From Litsea cubeba (Eukaryota > Streptophyta > Magnoliopsida > Laurales > Lauraceae), in the NCBI GenBank assembly GCA_012931725.1, contig CM022949.1, positions 65,310,582-65,374,581 of the forward strand: a stretch of DNA of 64,000 nucleotides, in the 5' to 3' direction. Positions 34,601 through 46,377 of the stretch are shown here, piece after piece. Below the pieces are notes generated by a model that did no database searches, had not been told where the DNA came from, and saw nothing but the letters and a program-made list of their open reading frames with translations. Every line of letters starts with the position of its first letter. Within the stretch, counting starts at the first letter, position 1. Both the position numbers and the translations under genes were made by a program.

Positions 34601-35558
34601 GGAGGATCTCTAAGAGGAATGAAATGCCCCAACAACCTATCTTGATCGTTGAGTTGTTTGACGTTTAGGGTATAGACTTCATGGGACCATTTCCCATTTC
34701 TTTTGGTTATCAGTAAATTCTTGTTGCTGTTGATTATGTATCTAAATGGGTAGAGGTCATTCCATGCAAAACCAATGACCACAAGGTTATGGTTGAATTT
34801 TTGAAAAATCAAGTTTTTGCTCGCTTTGGTATACCATGCACAATCATAAGCGACGGTGGTAAGCACTTTTGCAACCGAGTATTTGAAGCTTTAATGGGGA
34901 AGTACCACATCACGCACAAAGTTGCCACACCATACCATCCCCAGACTAGCAGGCAAGTAGAAATTTTCAATCGTGAGATCAAGAACATCCTGGAGAAGAC
35001 AGTCAATCCAAATCGGAAAGACTGGTCTTTGCGTTTACATAATGCGTTGTGGGCGTATCGGACTGCCTTCAAGACACCTATCAGAATGTCTCCGTACAGG
35101 TTGGTCTTCGGCAAGGCATGCCACTTGCCGATTGAGCTAGAACATCGAGCATATTGGGCAATCAAGCGCCTAAACTTTGACTTAGAAAAGGCCGGGGTCC
35201 AACGGAAATTGCAGCTTGCTGAACTAGAGGAAATGAGGAATGAATCATATGAATGTGCGAGGAGCTATAAGGCCAGGACTAAAATGTTTCATGATAAGAG
35301 AGTTCTAAGAAAAGAGTTCCATCCTGCCAGAAAGTTTTTCTATATAACTCTAGATTGCACTTATTCCCAGGCAAGCTAAAGTCTCGATGGTCAGGACCCT
35401 ATGTCGTTCAGACAGTCCATTCCCACGGTTCAGTTGAACTTTTGAATCCTAGAGATGGTAACACCTTTCAAGTGAATGGGCATAGATTGAAAGAGTATCT
35501 TAAGTTTGTGGATCCTGAGAATGTTGTTGAGGTAGTCCTTCTTGTGGACCCTAGATAA
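31641..35558 (+). pseudogene. pol: Athila-like pol: protease, RT, RNase H, integrase
   Basis: Protease: LLDLAASVNLLPYSVYAQLG (about 32034), with Ala where Gly is usual. A frameshift near 32150 precedes VLDTEPVAAPDRYILVILGR. RT: WRVCIDYRKLNSMTRKGHFP, FLDGYSGYNQI, MPFGLCNAAATFQR and catalytic FMDD (about 33400). RNase H: FELMCDASNYALGAVLGQK, YTTTEKELLAVVFALDKFRS. Integrase: FCHDHACGGHF zinc part, VDYVSKWVEV, TIISDGGKHF and QVEIFNREIKNIL. In-frame stops lie at about 33499, 33778, 34204, 34393, 34666 and 34714, and a frameshift near 35340 precedes FPGKLKSRWSGPYVV. The coding region ends at 35558 just before the second copia. Confidence 0.9.
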
Positions 35559-35564
35559 ACTGAC

Positions 35565-36607
35565 TGTTAGATATCGCGATCACTGAGAGGGGGGGTGAAT
35601 CAGTGATTCCTTAAAAACAGGTCCAATTTAACAACAAAAGCAAATCAAATCACACAAGGACACCAGATTTAACGTGGTTCACCAAAAGGCTATGTCCACG
35701 GTTCAAAGACTGTCCGAACACCGATCCGGAACAGGTCTGTATCTATTTAGTCGCACCAACGACAAAGAGCACCAACCCTTAAGTTTCAGATAGCACCAAC
35801 TATCTAGGAAGCACCTACTCCCTTTACAATTTATCTGCACCAACAGATAGGATCACCAAACCCCTAACACCAAGCACCAACTTGATGTTCTACAGAATTA
35901 AAGTAAAGAACTTTTCTACAGCCTTTCCCCTCTATAATCTCTCTCTCTCAATCCCTTATAAATTGAAATTAAAAGCATAAACAGAGAGACACTTATCTTA
36001 TGGACGAATCACCATCTTCATGAGCACATTCTCGTCCACACTTGCTGTAGAAACGTGCAACACAACTGCACACAGCAACAGCTTCTTCTCCAATCACTCT
36101 TCTCTCCAAAACTCTCTTTTTATTCTCTCTTCTCTTCTGTACATAGGAAAACGAACCAAGCAAGCCTTTATATAGGTTATGGTAACCCTTAAGAGTGTTC
36201 AAATTAGGCTAGAATTCGTTTAGAAAGAGTCCCAAACGAAATACATAAAAATCCTGAATTTTCGTGCACAACTTCTAATTTCTGCGCAATTCTGGTTCCC
36301 ATGCTCGATCGACCGCATGGGGTCCCCGGTCGACCGGCGACACACTGTGGCACTAAAATAACTGGGAGCTAATTGTCTTGCCCGGTCGACCGCGTGGGGT
36401 CCTCGGTTGACCGACCACACTGCTTCAGGAATTCTGATTTCCTGAACTTGTTTCAGCTCTGTTTTCTTTGAAGCTCTATCAACACCACACTATCAACACC
36501 ATACTATCAACATTGTGATGACAATAATTCCAACATCAAATGATTACTTGAGATACTAAACACTTCAATGCTTCATAAGACTTCTCAAGTCATCTCAAAT
36601 TCCAACA
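35565..36607 (-). repeat. innermost copia 3' LTR
   Basis: Full-length match to 41778-42821. It has two exact CGGTCGACCG palindromes (36327, 36383) and two decayed ones. The minus-strand purine tract CAATTCCAAAGGGGGAGAT abuts it (36608-36626). Confidence 0.93.
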
Positions 36608-36850
36608 ATCTCCCCCTTTGGAATTGTTGGCAACACTTGGAACTTCAACACTTGGAACACTTCCCTGTCTTCAAAAAAAAAACAATCTTGATACCACTCT
36701 CCCCCAAGCTATCATAGCATAACTTTTTCTTAGCATAGCTTTCTCCTAGCATAAGACTTTCTCCCCCTTTGACAACAAGTCCAAAGGGACCAACCAAGGA
36801 GCGAATAGGATATTCAAGGAATACATTGCTCCCCCTTTGAAGTACAACTC

Positions 36851-39800
36851 CTAAGGATTAGGAGAGTGAGTAACTCCTAATTTTTTCCGGAGATACTCGA
36901 AGACTTCCTTTGGCAGAGGTTTTGTGAAGATATCAGCAACTTGCTCAGTAGTTGGAACATATTCCAACTTTACCTCACCATCTGCAACCTTTTCCTTGAG
37001 AAAGTGATAGCGGATTGCAACATGCTTCGTTCTAGAATGCTGAACAGGATTCTTAGAGATGTGAATTGCACTAGTGTTGTCACAGAGGATCGGCGTAGGA
37101 TCCATTGTCGGAACTCCTAGATCAGAAAGCATTTGCCGCATCCATAACACTTGCGTACAACAAGTTGCCGCTGCAATATATTCCGCTTCCGCTGTAGAAA
37201 GGGATACTGAATCTTGTTTCTTACTGTGCCATGCCACCAACCTTTCACCGAGATAGAATGCACCACCGCTTGTACTCTTGCGATCATCTATACATCCAGC
37301 CCAATCGGCGTCAGAGTATGCAACAAGAGTGAAGGATTTCCCTTTAGGATACCAAATGCCAAGCTCCATGGTACCTTTCAGATATCGAAATATCCTTTTT
37401 ACTGCTGTAAGGTGCGACTCAGTTGGTGATGCTTGAAATCGAGCCACCATACATACTGCTTGCAAAAGATCTGGTCTTGTAGCAGTCAAATAAAGCAAGC
37501 TTCCTATCATAGAACGATAAGTGGTGTGATCAACGGACGAACCCTTATCATCTTTGCTTAGCTTTGTGTTCGTTGTCATTGGTGTGCCCACTGGCTTGCT
37601 GTCTTCCATGTTAAAACGCTTCAGCATTTCCTTGATGTATTTCATCAGTGATATGAAGATACCATGTTTCAGCTGCTGAACTTGTAAACCAAGGAAGAAC
37701 TTTAGTTCTCCAAGCATTGACATCTCAAATTCTTTCTTCATCTCTTCAGCAAAATTCCTGCACATTTCTTCATCATTACCACCAAAGATTATGTCATCGA
37801 CATAAACAATGACAACCAGCTGTTTGCTCAACTCTATTTTGACATAAAGATTGCTATCAACCAGTCCTTTTCCAAAGCCGATCTTGCGGAGATAGAGGTC
37901 CAGCCTTGCATACCACGCCCTTGGCGCTTGTTTCAGCCCATAAAGAGCCTTTTTCAACTTGCACACAAGGTCTGAATTTTTGCTAATGAGAAAACCATCA
38001 GGTTGGTCAATGTAGACCTCTTCTTCAAGTAATCCATTCAAGAAGGCTGACTTTACATCCATCTGAAATACCTTGAAGGTTTTGTATGCAGCCAATGCAA
38101 GAAACATACGAATGGCTTCCAGACGAGCCACCGGTGCAAAGGTCTCTTCAAAATCTATGCCTTCAACTTGAGCATAGCCTTTACAAACCAACCTTGCTTT
38201 GTTTCATATGACCTGACCATCTTCATTCAGCTTATTCCGAAAGACCCATTTAGTACCAATAACATTCTTATCGGTAGGTCTAGAAACTAGTTCCCATGTG
38301 GAGTTCTTCTCAATTTGTTCCAACTCCTCATGCATAGCTTTCAACCAACTTTCATCGAGACTGGCTTCAGCCACAGTCTTGGGTTCAATGGTGGACACAA
38401 GTGAGTAATTGCTAACTACACTTTGTCTTGTTTTAACACCGGCCGCAGGATCTCCAATGATTTGATCCTTAGGGTGTTGCTCTACCCAAGTGCTTTTCTT
38501 TCTGGGTGTAGCATCCTCTGAGTCATCCTTTGATTTCTCAGAATCATCAGGTTCAGCCACTTCATCATCAATCTCACTTGAGTCCTCATAAACTGGACTG
38601 TCATGATGAGTTACATTCTTTGATTCACGGTTTTCATCAATTCTAACATCGGCACTTTCTATAATTTTTCTGGTCCTTTTGTTAAGACATCTGTAAGCCT
38701 TACTAGAGGAGGAGTAACCCAGAAATATACCTTCATCAGCTCTTTCATCAAATTTGCCCGGATTTTGTTCAAGACGCTTGATGTAACACTTGCTACCGAA
38801 GACTCTGAAGTGCTTGACTGTTGCTTTTCTCCCAAACCATAGCTCATAAGGAGTTTTGTCTTCATGTGGCCTGATCAAGCATCGATTCTGAATGTATACA
38901 GCCGTATGGATTGCCTCCTTCCAGTATTTGTCAGCTAGCTTGCTCTCAGTTAACATTGTGCGAGCCATCTCTTGCACGGTGCGATTTTTCCGTTCCACAA
39001 CTCCATTTTGCTGTGGAGTTCTAGGGGCTGAATATTGTCTTTGAATGCCATGGTGCTCACAATAGTTAGTGAACTCTTCAGATGTGAATTCACCTCCTCG
39101 ATCAGACGTTAAAATCTTGATACGTTTTCCAAGCATATTTTCAACCTGTGCTTTAAACACTTTAAAACGATCAAGTGCTTGATGTTTATGCTTAAGAAAC
39201 AATACCCATGTCATACGAGTATAATCATCAATGCATAACATAAAATACTTATCTCCATTGGTGCTTTGAGCTCGCATCGGTCCACAGAGATTAGTGTGCA
39301 CTAGCTCAAGAGGTTTCTTTGAATGATGTTCCTTTGACTTGAACATTACCCTCGTTTGCTTTCCCTTTTGGCAAGAATCGCAAATGGGGTTGGAAGGCTT
39401 TTCAACTGTAGACATACCTCTGACAGCCTTTGAGTTGCAAATCTTTGACATGTTATCAAAGTTTAGATGCCCAAGGCGTTTGTGCCACAACCAACTTTCC
39501 TCTGTCCTACTCATCAAGCAGGTCTTTTCAGCTCCATCTGACAATGTATAGAGATTTCCAGCAGTCCTAGATCCAGTAGCCACCGTTTTGCCGTTGCTAC
39601 ACTTCTTGATAGCAAACCCATTCTTAGTGAAGACAACTTCGTGGCCTTTGTCACAGATCTTGCTCACACTAAGCAAGTTGTGTCTCAGTCCAGACACATA
39701 TAAGACCTCGTCTGATCTGATCTTATTTGCCTTTAGCTGAACAACACCTTTTCCGCAGATTTTAGCACCATCATTGTTACCAAACTTCACTGATCCGCCT

Positions 39801-41710
39801 TCATAGTGCTGTAATTTGACGAATTTTTCCTTATCACCTGTCATATGGCTTGAACAGCCACTATCAAGGACCCATGGTGCTGCCTTCTTTTGTGCATTGA
39901 ATGCCGTTTGCACAATGAGAGATTCCTTGGAATTATCTTCCCTTTTCTTTGCCCTCCATGCCTTAACTAACTTGGGTTTCTTTTCAACCTGAAATTGGTT
40001 AGCAATAGGCAACCTACAATCCCTAGCCAAGTGTCCATAATTATAACACTTATAGCACTTAATTTTGTGGCCTTTTAGGATTGAGAAGGGGTTCCTAGTC
40101 ACAAACGGGCTGTTTCTAACATAGAATTTGCAATCAGCTCTTTTATGTCCATATCTATTACAATGATAGCAATAACTATAGAATCTGAACATTCTTCCTT
40201 TCTTAGGTGGCTTGTTAGACTCCACAAACCTTTTCTTATTGACCATCTCAATACTGGGCTGAATTTGAAGCTTTGTAGCCTTGAGAGGTATGGCACTTTG
40301 TTTCATAAACAAAGAAGGTGCAGCTTTAGAGGACTCTCCGGTCTCAAATCCAATACCAAATTTATTGTGGAAGGGCTTTTGAACTTTCAGAATTTCATTG
40401 AGTTTCATTGTCCCTTCAATTGCTTGGAGCACTTTGAGTTTTTGGCGACTTTCCAAGTTTTCAGCCTTTGCTCTAGGGATTTCAGTTTCAAGTTTCATAG
40501 CCTCTTCCTTTTTGATACTTATTTGATTTTCAAGGACTTCCACCATTCTTTTATATTCTTCAACTTGAGTTTTCAAAGCAATAACTGAACTTTCAGATTC
40601 ATGAAGAAGTTTCAGATTTTTCTTACTTGTTTTTCGTTCCATGCTAAGCTCCTTAAGTGCGGCAATGAGTTCTTCTTCAAGATTGACCTCAGCCTCCTCT
40701 TCCTCTTTCGACTCTTGCTCCTCTTCTTCTTCAACAGTGACCATAAAGAGAGCTTCAGTTGCCTCGGCTGATTCATCATCGTCTGAAGTTTCAGACGAGC
40801 TGTCATTATATTGATTGATGAAGCTTTTTGCTTTGCCCCTCTTTCTGAAATTTTTCTTCCATTTACTCTTATCAACATAAGAGTCATCATCATTGTTTTC
40901 TTTCAGCGGACACTTCGCAGCAAAGTGACCAACACCGCCACAATTGAAGCATTTAAAGGGTAGCTTCCCTTTATACTTTCCATTGCTTCCTTTCTTCAGC
41001 TTTCTAACTAATTGAGCCTCAAGCCCATCATCATCAGTATCAGCATCATGACCAGCAGTCTCTTTTCCCTTTTTCTGAACTTTGAAGGCCGCTTCTCTAT
41101 CAGATGAAGACGTCTTACCTATGCGCATCTCATAGGCAGTGAGTGAACCATGCAACTCATCCATGGTAAATTCATTCAGATCCTTGGCTTCTTCTATGGC
41201 TGAGACTTTTGAATCAAACCGGGGAAGAAGAGATCTTAGAACCTTTTTGACGATGACTGGTTCTTTCATCTCCTCCCCTAGTCCACGAATGTCATTCGTG
41301 ACTTCATTCACTCATTGCATATACGAGTCAACATTCTCGCTTTCCTCCATGCGAAGAGACTCGAATTGAGAGCGATGAGTTTGCAATTTTGCTTCTTTGA
41401 TCTTCTCATCTCCTTCATGAATGCTTTTCAACTTGTCCCATATTTCCTTGGCTGTTTTGCATGCAATTACTTTGACCAACTCGCTGTCCACAAGGCCACT
41501 AAAGAGTGCATTCTGCGCCTTGGAGTCGTTGTCTGCTAACTTCTTCGTTGTAGCATCAGTGGGTACGATGGCAACATTGTAACCGACTCTAACGGTCTCC
41601 CAGACATCATAGCCAAGTGATTTGATGAAAGCCTGCATTCTGATCTTCCAAAAGGAGTAATTAGAACCATCAAACAAAGGTGCTTTCTTATTCCCTGTAT
41701 TGGATGCCAT
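36851..41710 (-). pseudogene. gag-pol: innermost copia gag-pol polyprotein, two nonsense codons
   Basis: The ATG at 41708-41710 begins MASNTGNKKAPLFDGSNYSF. Gag includes WDKLKSIHEGDEKIKEAKL, three CCHC knuckles (CFNCGGVGHFAAKC, CYHCNRYGHKRADC, CYKCYNYGHLARDC) and a coiled coil. Protease: WVLDSGCSSHMTG. Integrase: WHKRLGHLNF, CIDDYTRMTWVLF, LTSDRGGEFTSEEF, PQQNGVVERKNRT. RT: KWVFRNKLNEDG, LKKALYGLKQAPRAWYARLD and VYVDDIIFGG. RNase H: VAYSDADWAGCIDDRKSTSG and EVADIFTKPL-type end (VADIFTKPLPKEV), stop at 36851. The frame is unbroken over 4.8 kb except two in-frame TGA codons, at 41312-41314 (in gag) and about 38201-38203 (in RT). Both could arise from CGA by a C-to-T change. All catalytic motifs remain. 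Confidence 0.93.
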
Positions 41711-41763
41711 GTGATTTGACAAGAGATCACCCTTAGCGTGTTAAGCTTATCAAGGGAGCCTTT

Positions 41764-41775
41764 GCTCTGATACCA
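41764..41775 (-). promoter_or_regulatory. Met-tRNA primer-binding site of the innermost copia
   Basis: Minus strand TGGTATCAGAGC, two bases inside the 5' LTR (41778-42821). Confidence 0.9.
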
Positions 41776-41777
41776 AT

Positions 41778-42821
41778 TGTTAGATATCGCGATCACTGAG
41801 AGGGGGGGGTGAATCAGTGATTCCTTAAAAATAGGTCCAATTTAACAACAAAAGCAAATCAAATCACACAAGGACACCAGATTTAACGTGGTTCACCAAA
41901 AGGCTACGTCCACGGTTCAAAGACTGTCCGAACACCGATCCGGAACAGGTCTGTATCTATTTAGTCGCACCAATGACAAAGAACACCAACCCTTAAGTTT
42001 CAGATAGCACCAACTATCTAGGAAGCACCTACTCTCTTTACAATTTATCTGCACCAACAGATAGGATCACCAAACCCCTAACACCAAGCACCAACTTGAT
42101 GTTCTACAGAATTAAAGTAGAGAACTTTTCTACAGCCTTTCCCCTCTACAATCTCTCTCTCTCAATCCCTTATAAATTGAAATTAAAAGCATAAACAGAG
42201 AGACACTTATCTTATGGACGAATCACCATCTTCATGAGCACATTCTCGTCCACACTTGCTGTAGAAACATGCAACACAACTGCACACAGCAACAGCTTCT
42301 TCTCCAATCACTCTTCTCTCCAAAACTCTCTTTTTGTTCTCTCTTCTCTTCTGTACATAGGAAAACGAACCAAGCAAGCCTTTATATAGGTTATGGTAAC
42401 CCTTAAGAGTGTTCAAATTAGGCTAGAATTCGTTTAGAAAGAGTCCCAAACGAAATACATAAAAATCCTGAATTTTCGTGCACAACTTCTAATTTCTGCG
42501 CAATTCTGGTTCCCGTGCTCGGTCGACCGCATGGGGTCCCCGGTCGACCGGCGACACACTGTGGCACTAAAATAATTGGGAGCTAATTGTCTTGCCCGGT
42601 CGACCGTGTGGGGTCCTCGGTCGACCGACCACACTGCTTCAGGAATTCTGATTTCCTGAACTTGTTTCAGCTCTGTTTTCTTTGAAGCTCTATCAACACC
42701 ACACTATCAACACCATACTATCAACATTGTGTTGACAATAATTCCAACATCAAATGATTACTTGAGATACTAAACACTTCAATGCTTCATAAGACTTCTC
42801 AAGTCATCTCAAATTCCAACA
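41778..42821 (-). repeat. innermost copia 5' LTR
   Basis: It keeps four exact CGGTCGACCG palindromes (42520, 42541, 42597, 42618), two of which have decayed by transitions in the other LTR. Confidence 0.93.
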
Positions 42822-42826
42822 CTGAC

Positions 42827-43765
42827 CTCATACCATGCTAATTGCGTCTCGCTGAAGACGTTAAATTTAGCGCTTGTTGGGAGGCAACCCAATATACCAG
42901 TGTGTCGGCACCCCATGGTGAGAAATTCCAATTTATCTTCCTTGTCCTATTTTATTTCTGTTATACATAAACATTAGGGACAATGTTTAGGATAGGTTTG
43001 GGGGTGAGGCACTGCATTTCATGCATTGCATTTTGTATGTACATAAGTTGTTTTGTTTTCCATTTATACCAAAAACCTTAAAAATTTGAGAATTTTTCAA
43101 AATCACTACAAATCTGAAAAAAAAAATATTTCAAAATCTGTCCATGATTTTGCTTGAAGAGTTGTCATTTGTACAAGTCCTAGGAATTTTTTACACATTT
43201 AGCCACATGAGTGTAGTCTAAGAGAAGAGCAAATCACTTCTGAAAGAACCGAAAGAATCATTAGTGGAGACTGAAACCCATTGAGTGATTGAGCCTATCT
43301 ATATCCGTTTGGGTGAGGACTCTTCTGTGCTATTCCTGAGTAGAATGAAGAGCTACTCCTAGAGCTTATTAGTTCAGCACTTCCAATCTCATAAGTGCTA
43401 TTCCTTGTTCTAATCATAGAGGTGACGTCAAAATGCGAATAAACCTTAACTTGTAGCTTATGTTGCATTTTTCCAAACTTAGGGGAAGATGATAGGCATT
43501 CTAAAAACCAATGGCCAAAGTTTGAACTCACATATTACATTTTATACCCTTAGTAGCCCTCTTGAGCCTATTTTACAAGAAACCTTCCTTCATTGTCCCA
43601 AGCCTCATCACCCACATATATATAGCCTTTTTGACCTATTGTGTTTTAGAAGGGTAAGGTATATGAAGAAAGGAAGGATTTGAGCATTAGTGATGAAGAC
43701 TTCACATGGGCTACCAAAATATAGATGTTCTATAAAGGGATGACAAAGGAATTTGAAAGTTGAAC

Positions 43766-43821
<56 letters not shown>

Positions 43822-44661
43822 AATGAGAACCAAAGGAAAAAAAAAGAAAAAGATATGGGAAACCAAAGAAAAGCAAGCACAAAAAAAAAAGATACAGTGG
43901 AATAAAGAACACAAAGCAAATGAAAGAAGTGAAGATAGTGGAAGACCTTTTTATGAAGACTTGAAGACCCTTACCTTCTCAAAAACTCGAAGCCACATTT
44001 AACCCTTATCATACCTATTAACCCTAACCCCATTACAACCTATGAAAGACCTATTGGATCCTAGGAAAGGTTAGGTACTGAATGAGTGAGAAGTTGAGTG
44101 AGCATTTCCACCTTCTATTGGTTATTCTTCATCAATTATGTGAGTTCTTAGCCTTGTTCATACTCACATACTGAGAGTTAGTCAGTAAAATCAGTGTGCT
44201 TCCATTATTGAGAGTATGACCCGTAAGGCTGTAGTCAAGGCGAAATGTATTCCGAAGGGGATTAAGGTCGTGTGAGCTTCGACTTAAAGATTGCATGATT
44301 ATTGGCTAAATACACACACATACACAGTGGGACTTAGGTATTAACTGGCATATCTTCAAGAGTTGGCTAGTATTCCTAACTTATTATTCATTCTTATTAT
44401 CTTGCTAAAGACTGTTGGACACCAAAAATATTTTCTTTTCAAAATAAAAAGAATTTTGTGGGATTTATTCACTGAAAACCCTCACGAGACAAAACTCGTC
44501 CACTAGGGCAAACCTAGAGGTTTAAAGGATTGTTGCACGAGCTAAGTGCAACCGCGATTCCTGCGAAAGTGAGTTAGGATTTTTACCGTGTTTTCTTACA
44601 TATAGTTTAGTTTTTCTTTATAGTTTTTACTTAGGACTAGCAAAACGTAGGTTTGGGGGTG
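42827..44661 (+). other. Athila-like region between pol and 3' LTR
   Basis: It opens with the GAAGACGTTAAATTTAGCGC and GGGAGGCAACCCAA text common after Athila pol. No env-like ORF is found. A (GA)21 microsatellite lies at 43769-43810. The purine tract GGTTTGGGGGTGAGA (about 44650-44664) abuts the 3' LTR. Confidence 0.75.
43769..43810. repeat. (AG)n microsatellite
   Basis: Twenty-one perfect AG dinucleotides; several Leu/Ser-rich or Arg/Glu-rich chance ORFs across it are artefacts. Confidence 0.95.
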
Positions 44662-46372
44662 AGATGAGTGTTAAATATTGCATATTTTACCCCTCATTAG
44701 TTCGGATTTTATCAGCATATTATATGCATATCATTTGCTTTACAAAGAGATTTTATCATTCTATCACATTAAACGGATTATCGGATTGTCATCCATAAAC
44801 CCGATTATTTATAGCACATTTTTATGTAATTTCTCTTCTGTAGGTGGACCCCGCGGCTACCCCAACCTTCCGGCTAATGTCCCAAGGCATCAGTAGTGTT
44901 GAAGAATTCGAAAATAAGATGAGAAGAAGTCATTTTCCAACACAAAGGAGTGGTTGGTGTATTGGTTAGAGCTTTGGTTGGTATGAAATAGGTTATGAGT
45001 TCAAATCCCAACAATTACATTTTTTTTTACATAAAAGATATTTCATCCAACTCTAACCTCTCCACCAATCAAAGCTTGCCCCTAATCAAAAGCCTCCAAA
45101 ATGAAGGACTACAAAAAGCAAAAAGCACATATGCTTTTGAAAGGAAAGTTTATGTGCTTTTGAAAGGAAAGTTTGTTGCAACCAATCAAATTGAAGCAAT
45201 CCATGTGAAAGCAAAAGAGCCAATCAAAAGCCTTCAAGTTGCAACCAATCAAATGAAAGCAATCCTTGTGAATGAAAATGAGCCAATCAAATGTCTTCAA
45301 AGTTTCTATAAATTGGAATGTTTTTGTAAAGAAAGGGAGATCTTTTTGGCAAGTTAGTCTTTTTGCAATTTTATGTTTACTTTTAGAATGTAATTAGGAG
45401 CTTCTTTGTAACTAATCTAGAAAGAGTGTGTGTAATTGAAGATTATTAATGAAGATTTAGAGCACTTTTTTAATGTTTAGTGGCTAAAGCTCTTGGATTA
45501 GGCTCTCCTTTTAAAGCTAAGTAATGTGATTAGTTCAATTACATGCATGTTTTAGTTTAAATTCCCTACTTGTGCCTTAATTGATTAGTAGATTTTAGAT
45601 CTAGTTGTGCTAATCTCTCTCATTTCTCATGCTCTATCTCTACATTTGATGCTCGGATAATCTCAATTGATGCTTTGTAGTTTGATTAAGTTCTCTCACA
45701 TAGCATGCTCTAGAGCCCTTACCTTTGATCTTTTGTAGCTTGATTTTGATGATTTATTGTTAGGGTAGCTAGATGATGATCTATGATCTTGGCCTTTGAT
45801 TTTCTTTTACTTTGATCTTCATTGTTATATCATCCAATCTAATTAGGGAAGAGATTGCTAATTGGATTGTAAATTTGGAAATTAAATTAGAACATGCATT
45901 GTTAGAATTAATTACATACTTAGTAGATTTTGGATTGCCTAATCTATTATTCTTATTGTTGTTAATTTAAATCTTTATTTGATTTGTTATTTCCACTTCT
46001 AGATTTTTAGATCTACACTTCACACCACTTGTTTTAAAATCGTACACATTCCACACCACATCTTCACTTTAAATCTTCTATTTCCACCACCATTCATCCA
46101 CTAGTTTAATGTAGTTTGTTAGATTAGCTTAGACCTTGTTAATCTCATATTTTAGATTGTTAATTAATAGTTTACATTGCATAGTTTAATAGTTTTAATT
46201 GTTTACTTCAATTTTCTATATTAGCTATATCTTAGTTCAATCCTCCTTTAATTGGATTCATTGCTTGTTCCATCCTCTCTTTGTGGGATCGATAATTCGG
46301 ACTCTTTAGTCCTTTACTACTTGACGACACCGTAGTCTTGCGGTTAAAAGTTGCACATTTAAGTGTTGACCA
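44662..46372 (+). repeat. Athila-like 3' LTR
   Basis: AGATGAGTGTT...GTTGACCA, co-linear with the 5' LTR except for a shorter CCAATCAA block (five copies) and a TATA box at 45307-45314. Confidence 0.9.
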
Positions 46373-46377
46373 ATTGG

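Larger units (their letters stand above)
35560..42826 (-). mobile_element. innermost Ty1/copia element (SIRE-like by gag layout)
   Basis: LTRs 35565-36607 (1043 bp) and 41778-42821 (1044 bp), TGTTAG...CCAACA, flanked by the 5-bp duplication CTGAC (35560-35564, 42822-42826). The minus strand holds gag-pol in one frame. The LTRs differ at about 15 sites by eye (about 1.5%), so this is the youngest member of the nest. It landed a few bases past the Athila integrase stop. Long gag with coiled coil and three zinc knuckles suggests SIRE/Maximus, but there is no env-like ORF; lineage is tentative. Confidence 0.93.
26872..46377 (+). mobile_element. Athila-like Ty3/gypsy element inserted in the Tekay protease
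   Basis: LTRs 26877-28736 (1860 bp) and 44662-46372 (1711 bp) have a perfect 5-bp duplication ATTGG (26872-26876, 46373-46377). The interrupted Tekay codons join cleanly across it. An Asp-tRNA PBS, an Athila-type gag, a protease with LLDLAASVNLLPYS, an RT with FMDDFSVF and a 1.1-kb leader identify the lineage. A second copia (35565-42821) sits just after its pol. Without it the element is about 12.2 kb. Confidence 0.93.

Noticed and set aside
43608..43919. Ser/Leu-rich ORFs on the minus strand
   Set aside because: Produced by the (AG)21 microsatellite.
42827..44661. Env-like ORF of the Athila element
   Set aside because: Searched for a long ORF with membrane segments between pol and the 3' LTR and found only short broken frames.
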